From assembly GCA_905147135.1 (NCBI GenBank), contig LR990061.1, positions 9,152,026-9,216,025 of the forward strand: a stretch of DNA of 64,000 nucleotides, read 5' to 3'. Source of the DNA: Blastobasis lacticolella (Eukaryota; Arthropoda; Insecta; Lepidoptera; Blastobasidae). The notes under the pieces are model-generated. The model did no database searches. It saw nothing but the letters and a program-made list of their open reading frames with translations, and was not told the DNA's origin. Of this stretch, positions 11,114 to 21,900 are shown piece by piece (positions within the stretch are counted from its first letter, which is position 1; every line of letters begins with the position of its first letter). The position numbers were made by a program, and so were the translations under genes.

Positions 11114-13298
11114 AAATCAGTAAAGTGGTGCCATTATTCAAATCAGGTTGTAAAAATAGTTTGAATAATTTTAGACCGGTATCCATCCTGCCCGTTTTCA
11201 GTAAAATCTTTGAAAAAATCATGTTAAGTCAAATGATTGTGCACTTTAACAGTAATAAATTATTTCATCAACAACAATATGGCTTCACAAAAGGCCGCAA
11301 TACTACCGAAGCTGGTATTAGCCTCATTCAACAAATTTTTGGCGCTTGGGAAGAACATCATAATGCAGTAGGTGTTTTTTGCGATTTGTCTAAAGCATTT
11401 GATTGTGTAAATCATTCAACACTATTACTAAAATTAAAACATTACGGTTTTACGCATGATAGTCTTGAAATGATGAAATCATACTTAGAAGGTAGAGTTC
11501 AAAAAGTAAATGTAAATGGCGAGTTATCTGCGGGTGGGAAAGTGAGCATTGGAGTGCCACAAGGATCTATATTGGGGCCGTTTCTCTTTCTTGTATATAT
11601 AAATGACCTTCCATACATGGTGCAGAATATTGCTGGTATAGTCTTGTTTGCTGACGACACTTCACTGATATTTAAAATTAATAGGAAAGATAATAATATA
11701 GACGAAGTAAACTGTGTTCTTCAGAATGTGCTTCATTGGTTTACGATTAATAACTTAGTCTTAAACTCTAAAAAAACAAAATGCGTTCATTTTTGCCTCC
11801 CTAATGTACAAAGTAATCAATGTAATGTTATATTAGATAAAACGCAACTTGAGTTGGTAGAGAAAACTACTTTCTTAGGCGTTAATATAGATTCAAAAAT
11901 TCAATGGGGCCCACATATTGAATCATTGGCTAGTAGGTTAAGTTCGGCTGCATTTGCCGTGTGGCGAGGCTAACGGATGTGAATACAGCTAGATTAGTTT
12001 ATTATAGTTATTTTCATAGTATTATGTCATACGGCATCATACTATGGGGCAAGTGTGCTGATAGTGACATCATTTTCAAACTACAAAAGCGAGCTGTAAG
12101 AGCAATATATGGATTACGTCGACGTGATTCGCTCAAAGAATTGTTTAAAGAAATTGATGTATTGACTTTCTCAAGTCAATATATATTTGATAATATTATG
12201 TATGTTAGAAAGCATATTACCCAATTTGCTAAAAATACTGATATTCATAATGTCAATTTAAGAAACAAAAATAAACTGGTAACACCGTTGTTCAGACTAA
12301 GTAAAGTAAATTCATCTTTCATGGGTAACTGTATAAGATTTTATAATCATATTCCTGAATGTATTATTAATTTGCCTGAATTACAATTTAAAGATAAGGT
12401 GAAAACAACTTTAATGAAAAAAGCCTATTATAAAATTGATGAATATATCAATGACAAAAATGTATGGTGTACTACTAGCTCTTCGAAATAGGAAGTTATT
12501 TATAAATTTATAATTTTGTTAATTGAGTGAGGATGATTTGATGTGTAATAGTCATTGAATAACAAATATTTTTTTAATGTGTACGGCATTGGCAGCGCAT
12601 GCTCACTTAAAAGTCTGCCTGGTGGTGGCATGGGGGTCGGGTCGTTCTCTTCCCTCAAATATGGTTGAATTGGACGATGGCTGGGCCCTGCGTCATGCTC
12701 GTGAACGGGTGCTGCCTTGGTGGACTGGCCTGCTTTTGCTGTGCCATTTTTTATGTTTTTGAAATTTATTTTTATTTTTAGTTATCTTCACCGATTTGTA
12801 GAGGTTCACATCATATTCCAATCAAGACAGGCTCACTCAAATTAAATTGACAAATGTATCAATGCAATGTAATCATATTTAAATGTACCTGTGGGTTTCT
12901 TGCCGTTTCTTTTTCCCACAGATGGTCATTTTCCTAACTGAAGCGGCATACTGACAGACAGACGACATTCTTTTTACTTATTTGTTCCGAGCTCAGGGCG
13001 CGACGCGGGTAGGCCGGCTGGGGCGTGCGGGTGTGAGCGCCGGCGGGCTGGCTGGGGCCGGACGCGCGCCGCATATGATTCGCCTAGGCGGTTATGTGCG
13101 TGGCGCGTATCGATGCCCGGTGTCTCGCCGGAGTAAGCCCTCGCGCGCGCTGATCGGTCTGCATGCGTCGCCCCCTACCTGGATGAGCTCGCTTAACTTC
13201 CCTTTGTTTTCCGTTAGATTTTTGACTTTTGAAAAGAGATTAATTAACGTAATCCTAATTCAATAAATACTTTTTCATTTTCATTTTCATTTTCTAAT
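11114..13298 (+). mobile_element. LINE copy B (jockey/CR1-like), 5'-truncated
   Basis: The sequence starts abruptly inside the reverse-transcriptase domain (KISKVVPLFKSG) and is collinear and almost identical with copy A from 6945 on. An open frame of 282 codons (11125-11973) keeps RPVSILPVFSKIFEK, QYGFTKGRNTTEA, VPQGSILGPF, FADD (about 11648) and FLGVNIDSKIQW. A 7-base deletion at about 11967 relative to copy A shifts the frame into 11961-12491, which runs through IRFYNHIPECI to the C terminus. The 3' region ends in AATAAA and a (cattttcatttt) tail. Inactive. Confidence 0.9.
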
Positions 13299-13307
13299 AA
13301 AAAGAGG

Positions 13308-13486
13308 ACTAATACTTACTGATGGAATAGTAAAAAACACTTGCCAAGTTAAAAAAGAGTGTAATAGTAAAGATATTGTCGAAGAAAGGCAAAAATTTTA
13401 GATCTCAGTACTTCAGGAGGCCGAGATTTTTAGACAGGAACTTGTGCTTCATTTAACGTGTTTTTGGTAGGATTTAATAAGTGTTA
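13308..13486. repeat. Right arm of the inverted repeat flanking LINE copy B
   Basis: Complementary to 10922-11106; it begins within about 10 bases of the LINE tail, so the LINE occupies the former centre of a palindrome. Confidence 0.75.
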
Positions 13487-13739
13487 AAAGTGAGTTCGAG
13501 TTGCGGTAGTAGCAGACAACTTTTGCGAAAGCAGGTACCATTGCACTCTCCACATGGCACAAGTAACGAGATTAGAGTATATTTTTTCTTTTTCTTGTTT
13601 TGTTTATGTCTCTGTTTGATTATTATATTTATTAAATTTAATTTTAAGAATTTTGTGCTGTGTTTGAGTGTAATAAATGTGTTTTAAATGTGTTTTACTT
13701 AGATCGGCTTCGGCCGCTTTACCGCTAACACCGTCCGGC

Positions 13740-14098
13740 GCTCTCCAGTCGTCAATTGACCATGATTCATGCAACTGCGTCGAAATATCGGACTACTGGT
13801 ACACAAAGGTAGAGCTCGTCTAATTTAAAATGACGCGCCCCACTATCGCATTAACGCACACAAGCAAGTTTAAAATATGGACGCAATACATATACAAGTG
13901 CCGTTGTAATTGGTCATTCAGTTGCCGGTGAGATTCAAACGTCGGAGCACGCGTCGTTCATTGGCTCCCACACAGATGAAGTGTCGTTATTAATATTTGC
14001 ACTCACACATCGAAATCAACTAACTAAGTAGTGGGGCGCGTCATCTTAGACTAGACGAGCTCTACGCGGTAGGAAACCCGTAACATACTTTTAAAATG
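13740..14098. mobile_element. P1-family inverted-repeat element interrupted by a MITE
   Basis: The left part has 'gcaactgcgtcgaaatatcg' and 'acacaaaggta'; after the 13812-14062 insertion it resumes 'cgcggtaggaaaccc', then 'gtaacatac'. The same order is seen without interruption at 14820-14913. Confidence 0.75.
13812..14062. mobile_element. MITE M1, 251 bp, TA target duplication
   Basis: Terminal inverted repeats 'gagctcgtcta' / 'tagacgagctc' are flanked by TA at 13810-13811 and 14063-14064, the signature of Tc1/mariner-type integration. A second copy is at 42719-42943. Confidence 0.9.
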
Positions 14099-14760
14099 CT
14101 TTATAAGTGTGTTTTCGACGAATCAATTTTATTGCTCCGTCCAATTTGTTGTCCAGCAGATTGCACAAAAAAGAGAATCAAACACAATGTAAATGCTTTA
14201 CCATTTATTAGAAAGAAAAGCAACATAATATAACCATTTTTAAACATAACATGATCTGCCTTCCTAATGGTAATTCAACGTAACGCCAACTTAATGTGCA
14301 CAAACTAAAATTGAACAGCTTTCACAAATTATACAATGCAGATCCACCCTTTATTTGTACATTAAACATATCCAGGACTAAATAAGACTTAAAAATATAC
14401 GGTTGGGAGTTACCACACTATTTACTGATTATTCCTTTATAAACACTATTTATTATATTACTTGCAGGGTGATTAATCTATAACCATCAGGAATTTGTGT
14501 TGTGGTAACAGAGGCATACTGTACTGATATGTCAGAAATCCCTTATAAGTTGTACATTGAAAAATTATCAAGGAAAGCCTGTATAGCAGAAGCAGATCTA
14601 TAAGACACTGACAACAAGTCTATCGGTGGGTATCATATAGAATTATAAAACATTTCGTTAAACGAGAGTGGTTATTGTATTGGTACTTCAATTCTAGATA
14701 TTCTTAGCACTTATTACGTCAAGCTCCTCACATTTTGAACATCAATCAATATATTTTTTA

Positions 14761-14913
14761 GGGGTATGTTCCGGGTTTCCTACCGCGTATCTTTGTTGAT
14801 GAGTAGCCCGATATTTCGACGCAGTTGCATGCATCGTGGTCACGGGACGACAGTCGTGAGTCAGTCACTCACTCGTCAACAAAGGTACGCGGTAGGAAAC
14901 CCGGAATATATCC
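14761..14913. mobile_element. P1-family short inverted-repeat element, complete copy
   Basis: Roughly 46-bp terminal inverted repeats ('ggtatgttccgggtttccta', 'ccgcgta', 'ctttgttga', then 'gagt') enclose about 60 bp containing 'agcccgatatttcgacgcag'. TTAA-like bases flank it, but sequence beyond them is also shared with other copies, so the true ends are uncertain. Confidence 0.75.
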
Positions 14914-14922
14914 TTAAAATGT

Positions 14923-15588
14923 GTGATAATAACCGCGATAATTAAAAATATTATCAATGAACATGTTATATTATATCACCTACTGATTATTGTTTGTTCT
15001 GTTCAAACTTTGGAAGTTAAATATTTCTAGCCGGGTACTCATAATACTATGCATTGATGTTTTCCTATACTCTCTATAATTGTCTGTTTAGTAATATTTG
15101 AACACAGGCAGATTGGCCGCATCTTATTCCCTTTATTATGTAAAATTGAAATAGGATTGATACATATTAATTCTTAATAATAACTAAAAATACAATAATT
15201 CATGAAAATATTTAAGTAGGCAAGTTTCGCTCTACAATCTTATCAGCTTTATTTACTCGTAAGATTTAAATAAATTTTTGGTGTATAATACAAAATAAAC
15301 CGTATTTATAAACCTTTTTCTAATGCTTTAAATAACCGTGTCGTATACTTTGAAACAATAATATCATGTGTCAAACATTTGTAAAACATGAGCTGCCAAA
15401 AACAAAAATTACGATGACAGTACAAACATTACCAAAAGGAGAATATAATTAACATAAAATACAAGTAAAGATGGCACCAAAGATTAATTTAATATGTACC
15501 AAGTCCTATCTAAACTATATTATCTGTATATACAATGTTAAAAATCCATATATCACTGGATCAACCCTTTCACATCAATGTTTAAAAT
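14923..15588 (-). other. NSD: Presumed 3' untranslated and downstream region of NSD
   Basis: AT-rich sequence after the NSD stop. AATAAA occurs on the minus strand at about 15248-15253 and 15132-15137, either of which could serve as a polyadenylation signal. No other feature seen. Confidence 0.4.
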
Positions 15589-15957
15589 TCAGTCACAGAC
15601 ACTTGTACTATCCACTTTCAATTTTTTCACTAGTGGTGTAGTCTCTGGCACTTTATCCTTATCTTCTGTTGAATGGCTAACTCTTTTCCTCTTCAGGGCT
15701 TGTGCATCTTTCTTCTCGCTCTCAACGTCGACACTACTCAGTCTGCCGCTACATTCTGAGTCGCTGGATATTCCGTTGGTAGCGTTTTTTATTATTAGTA
15801 AGTCTTTTTCGATCTCTGTTAGCTCTCTAGGCTTTGCCGGCCTCCCGACTGGCCTCTTTGGCTTGTTCTTACTTGTAGAAGGAGAATCTTCCACGGTTTT
15901 CCTTTTCTTATACGCCCTCTTTACTGGTACTTTCGGCTTCTTTGGCAGGGGGTCGTC
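15589..15957 (-). CDS. NSD: NSD coding exon 12 (basic C-terminal tail and stop)
   Basis: Residues 2391-2512, ending TGA at 15591-15589. The tail is lysine- and proline-rich ([17 protein letters not shown]) with an AT-hook-like [12 protein letters not shown] stretch. The C-terminal PHD/C5HCH pair known from vertebrate NSD proteins is not present. Acceptor TTTTCCAG at 15960-15958. Confidence 0.9.
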   Translation of the reverse strand, partial: DDPLPKKPKVPVKRAYKKRKTVEDSPSTSKNKPKRPVGRPAKPRELTEIEKDLLIIKNATNGISSDSECSGRLSSVDVESEKKDAQALKRKRVSHSTEDKDKVPETTPLVKKLKVDSTSVCD

Positions 15958-18900
15958 CTGGAAAATTGAAACAGGTTAAAAGTGCTAGAGAATTTTTTTT
16001 ATGACATATGGCAGGAAAACAGATAGCAGTAAGTTAATTACGTAACGCTGTTACGAACAAATATCTAATTTCAATTATTAAAATTGTTACTTTTGCGAAT
16101 GCGTATCATCGATTTCATGAATTTCATGGGTTCATGGTAATCATCCGTAATGGCAAAAGTTACAATTTCAATCATTGAAATCAGACAATTGTTGGCAACA
16201 GCGTTACGTAATTAGCCTACAGGCCACCTGATGGAAAGTGGTCAACGCTGCCTATAGACATTAGGAACACCAGTGGTATCGCCAATGCGTTGCCCACCTC
16301 TATAACGTTGCTCTGGCAGCAAAGACAACTGCTAAAGCCACAGCTCCCGAAATCCCCACCCCATGGAGCAGTGGTGACCTTACTCACCGGAACACGATGT
16401 ACTTACAGGAACACGATAATATTTAAAATAGTATTGCTTGGCTGTGGTGTTCTGTAAGGATGAGGTATTTTCCCAGTAGTCGGGCGGCTCTAATTCGGAT
16501 GAAATACCCCGCTATGCCTACCTCCCTTAACCAATGCTCAATGGTGAAGGAGAACATCATGACTGCCTGCACCGTGTAACCATGATCCAATCTAGTCAGG
16601 TTACCCTGACAACAGGGTAAGGTCAGATGGCCGGCGCTCCACTGTAATTACCTGATCTTCCAAATCCTGGATCATGGTCAAGGCGGACCCTAGGCCTTCG
16701 AGCGCGAGAGCACAACCGAGCACAACCGAATGAACGCCAATATGACCACCGTTACTTATTTCTGCCCTTATCCCTTAGTAGCATAGACTATTACTCGACA
16801 TTAACTCCTTTCCCATGCATGCCGCCATCAACGGTAAATGCATTTGTTTTGGTCGGCCTCTACGAGGCATCCATCCACATTTATGATCATCCAGCTTCCC
16901 CTGATATACTTCATGTCTTACTTTGCCCTTTCGCGACACAAGACACATCCTAATCTGTCTATCGAATTTACACTAAAAGAAACGGCTTGCCTGATGGTAA
17001 ACAGTTACCTTATAGTTACATTGAAGCATAAGAATCAAAATAAGAATGTACTTCAATCTTTCATAAACTACTGAACCGATTTTGATGAAACAAAGCTAAG
17101 AACCGACAAGAAAACGTCGCAAACCAACTACACAGAATACTTCAATCTTTCATAAACTAGTGAACCAATTTTCATGAAACAAAGCTCAGAACCATCTCTC
17201 ATTAAACTGGCTTTGAAACAAAGAAAACCGCATTAAAATCAGTCCTTCCATTCCGAAACTACGATGCCACAACACAGACACACAGAACCACAAATACACA
17301 CGTCAAATTTACAACACTACTTTTTTCGTCGAGGTTGAAAAATTACCTGTTTCAGCTTAGCGCCGATGTAGCCCGAACACCGTTTCGCGCCGCAGAGGCA
17401 GCGTTTCTTGTCGATGCCGGCACACTCCAAGTTGTAGTTGAACGTGACTTCGCTGTTCTGTAATTGATACGAACACCAATTACATAATGTTTTAAACTAT
17501 CGCGGTTATTATTACACATTTTAAGGGTATGCAACTGTGTCGAAATATCGGGCTATTCGTCAACAAAGGTACGCGGTAGGAAACCCGGAACATACCCTTA
17601 AAACGGACAGAATTAGTTTACAGTTTCATGAAAAAAGCCAGCGATTAAGAAATTGGCGTTTTCTTGCAAGTGTACATTTGCTCAAATGTTTTGAATAGTA
17701 AATAATTTAACAAAATAAATGGTTGTTTTCGAAAATGGAGTATATTTAGATATTAGTCATTTAAATTAAATGTTTTCTCAAGTTTTATTAGGGTTTGAAA
17801 ATACCCCTTTTCATTTGTCGTCATAGTCTCATTGTGAAATCTTTCAGAGGGTTTTCATGATTTCAGATGGCGCTAGTGGGGTCTGTTGTCAAAATACTGT
17901 CGTGCTATTGGACAGAAACAACTGTCGTAAAATTACGACTCTATTCCAGCCAATGACAGGGCTTTATTTTGACAGCAGACCTTACGTCGCAGTAACGCCA
18001 TATTGTGTACAAAGATATTGAACATAGAGCGTAGAGAAACTCTGTCACAACTTTATAAAAAGTCTCAATGTTTTACAAAAAGCTACATTATGTTACCAAG
18101 GCCACTAAATTTGACAATAGCAGTGGTTATGGAGGAGTATTTGACAAGTTATAGCCGTCCATTTTGGACACGTTATATGCACCATTAAACATCCATCTTA
18201 GCGTCAATGTCCCAGTTGTCCTCTCCCGCAAGAGGGCCCGGGGTCCGCCTTGACCACATGCACCATTAAAAAAGAAACAAAATATAGATTGTGACTACAG
18301 CTGTGAGTAGCCCCTTGCCTCTATGTCCAATTTATTTGGTTTTGTCCAATATCTCTTGTCTGCCTAACCAAGAAACGTATTACACCACTACGAGTACGTA
18401 CCGCTGGAATGTCGTTTATGGCAAACAGGCCGACTCTCACGTCGCCGAGCACCGTCCATTTCTGGGTCTCGCAGTTCGGCTCGCAGCAGTGGTTCATGAA
18501 CCTGTCAATGTATGGTGAACAATTAGATTTTATGCTGGTCTTGGGATTGAGGCAGAGGGCCTTGGCATGGGTCCGCCTGGATGCGCTGGAGTGAGCCAAA
18601 AAAGTGATCTGTAGCGACATCTATCGCTCCAATAGGGAAACTAAACAATACTCACATTACGAGCACATGAACACAGGGTTGGCAAGCATCTGCCTTCGGC
18701 CCGAAAATAAAGGTGGTTTTTATTAGTTTACAAATAAATTCCAAGGATTTACTTTAGATTACCTTTCATTATACAGCCCATAAAGCCTTCAATATGAAAT
18801 AATTAAAATCATTATATGATTAATTATTCGGCCGAAGGTTGTAGCAATAGCCGATTGAGCTTCGGCCAGAAATATACCTTCGGCCGGACACTACTCATCA

Positions 18901-21900
18901 TCACAGCCCATAGCAGTCCACTGCAGGACCTCTCCCACGATATATGAGTTTATTGTCATAATCTCCACGCTTGGCAGGCGGGTTGGAGATCGCAGTATTG
19001 TAAATATAACAATGGAAAACGCTGCTGCCCATTTTTCAGCCTACGGTAACTAGAGATTTTACTTGAAAACATTAGTCGCCTTGTACGACACACAAGTGTA
19101 AGGAGTTGGTGCTATTCTACTCTGAGGGACACCACACGGCCAGACCTAGCCAGAACTACATCGACTCACCTAGCCAAATTCCCCTTGGGCCCGGCGTCGA
19201 TCATTCTCTCCTTATCCAGAGTGAGGAAATAGAAGTTCTCGTCTCGCATCTCGTGTTTCCTGTTCATCCGCCGCCTGAACTCCTCTTCGTCGATCAGCTC
19301 ACCCACGTATTCTATCACGAATTGGCCTGGAAACGAAAAACGAAAATGTAGTATGTAGGAAGCTGTAGCGATCTCCATAGTGAATCAAAGAGAGCTCGCA
19401 CACACGAGTTGGCAAGACAATCAGCATGACAGCAACTGTCAAATCTACATCGCGCTAACGGAGTGTTCCATCTACAACGCTTATGTACAAGATCCAAACA
19501 GCGTCCATTGGACTTCGGTCCCCTGGTCACAGCAACTCGGCCAGGTGGGTAATTACCCTTTTCCACCTTCTCCGTCTTCGCTTGCCAACATTGGCGGCTG
19601 GAATTCTCTCCTCCACATTACCGCCAAAAAGCTATAGTCTTGAAAACGGCTCATCACTAATCATGATCATCTTAGCGTTAATGTCCCGGTTGTGCTCTAG
19701 AGAACTATGGTCCGGAGTCCGCCTTGACCATGATCCAGCTCATTGCTAACGCGAAAAATATCCCATAAAAGTGTTGCCCTGTCGTGCGATGTGCTGACAA
19801 AATATATCACATTTCACTCAGGGATTTTGCACACAGGTCTTCACTGTTCACTTTTAGTAGCCAAAATTTATTTTCTTTTTCTTTTAATGTTTTGTCAGCG
19901 CTAGCCCGCGCAGGAAGCAAGGGCCGCATTCAGTTAGAAACATCCAATCTCTTAGTCTAACAAGACCATGGCTTGTAACAAGAGTTACGACTAGTACCAA
20001 TTTCTCAATCGCATTTAAGTTTAAGATGAACACAAAATTTCATTCAAAATTCCGTTAAACGTCAACGGCCGCCTTAGTGTAGGTTGGAGGACGATGTTCC
20101 TATATCTTAGTCTACAATAGTCCATTCGCGTTAAGAGAATAGTGAGTACTAGAGATGAAACGGATAGTGGTTTGGCCGGATACCGGATACCGGATATCCG
20201 GCGGCCGGATGTTTGGCTGAAATTAGTCTCTGAACAAGTTTGTACAAGCTGTAATCGTGGGGTGGGACTTTAGACGACTGCATGTATTAACGTGATTTTA
20301 AGTCTTCCTTCAATGAGAATAATTTGAACGTTAAACTGAAAAATCTTTCGACCTCGAAACGATTCGTAGTTTCGAAATACGGGCTTACACATGCCACCAG
20401 CATATCGGAGGACAAACCACATCGTATATTACCTCTAAATACCTATTGAGAAATTTGTATTTTTATCCAATTAAACCTTGATTCACTTTGGAATAATTTT
20501 TATACTAAACAACACTTGTCAAAACAACACACGACAGAAATGCGCATTTTTTACGCTGGTCAGCGGGTGTCACCTGTTGGGAAAAGTACGTATCTAATGT
20601 CCATGGAAGTTACAAAGTCTCACATAATGCGATGGTATGGGCATGTGCTCTGTCACCCCAAAGACAACTGTGGTGCAAGTAGCCCTAAATTTTTCGATGA
20701 CGACGCGCTGCCGCGGAAGGCCCCACACGCCACCTGGCTGACGGCGGTCCAACAAGACCTGAAGGATAATATCATTGATGCGGCTACTGCTCAGAGAAAT
20801 GAAGGAAGCCGATAAACAAAATCATTTTTATGGAATTTTCATACACTTTTTACTATCCGGTATCCGGCCGGATATTAATGCGCTATCCGGTATCCGGCCG
20901 GATAGTAAATTAAGGCCGGATAGGCCGGATACCGGATAGCAACCGGATATCCGTTTCATCTCTAGTGAGTACAGGTGTTTTCACAGTGAAGTATAACTTT
21001 AAGCAATTTATATTATAAAAAATATTCAAGTTTAATAATGGTTAAAAATCCCCTTAATTGTCTTAAATTAAAAATAAAGTCAAGGATATCCGTTTTCGTA
21101 GAAGCCTGTCTAGTATTTGCTATTTATTCCAACCAGTAACGTATTTCATTTATATAAATTTCTGCCCTCAACGGGTCACTGTTAACTTAGCTTTCCAGTT
21201 TGGTGCGACCCGATTGGTCGAGGGGCGCGGCTACGACGGCGAACAACAATGACTCACTATTTGCTTATCGCGAATGAATGCATGGTTGTGTGTCACCTAC
21301 CAGCCTTGATATCAGCCAGTGTCCTCAGTCCCCAGCCTCGATGTGGTGTGCGGTACGGCCTGAGCGGTGGGTACTCGCGCCTTTCGAAAGCTCGGTTCTG
21401 GCAGCGATCGCCCGCGCGACAGCTGGGGCCGCATTCCGTTAGTAGCATCCTGGGGACGAATGACGAAATGTTACTACAGTAGACCAAGCAAGGTGGACCG
21501 ACCGACCTGGTAAAGATCGCAGGTATCGGCTGCATGCGGAAGGCACAGGACCGGCCGCCGTGGAGATCTCTGGGGGAGGCCTATGCCCAGCAGTGGGCGT
21601 CTTCCGGCTAATATGAATATGATTTTAGCAGACCCTCGTTATAATAATAATAATCAACGCTCATCAGAGGTATTCTCGGCTATTCAAAGGTTAGCTGGAA
21701 GAAATACCTTTATTGGATAAGCTCGCCTTGGCATTATAAACTGTATGTTTTCCTGTAATGTTATAAATTAATGCATTAAAGAGATTAAATACATACATCA
21801 TATTGGCATTGATATCACGGTTTTGCTCCCGCGCGCGATGGCCTGGAGTCCACCATGATCCAGGATTTGGCATGGTGATTACAGTAGACGTCAAAAGCTC

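Noticed and set aside
14761..14913. piggyBac-type origin for P1 because of TTAA next to its ends
   Set aside because: Flanking sequence beyond the TTAA ('tcgcggttattat') is also shared among copies, so TTAA is not demonstrably a target duplication.
18660..18895. 'ccttcggccgaa' palindromes in NSD intron 9
   Set aside because: Several copies of the motif occur, but I could not define ends or a target duplication, so I do not call an element.
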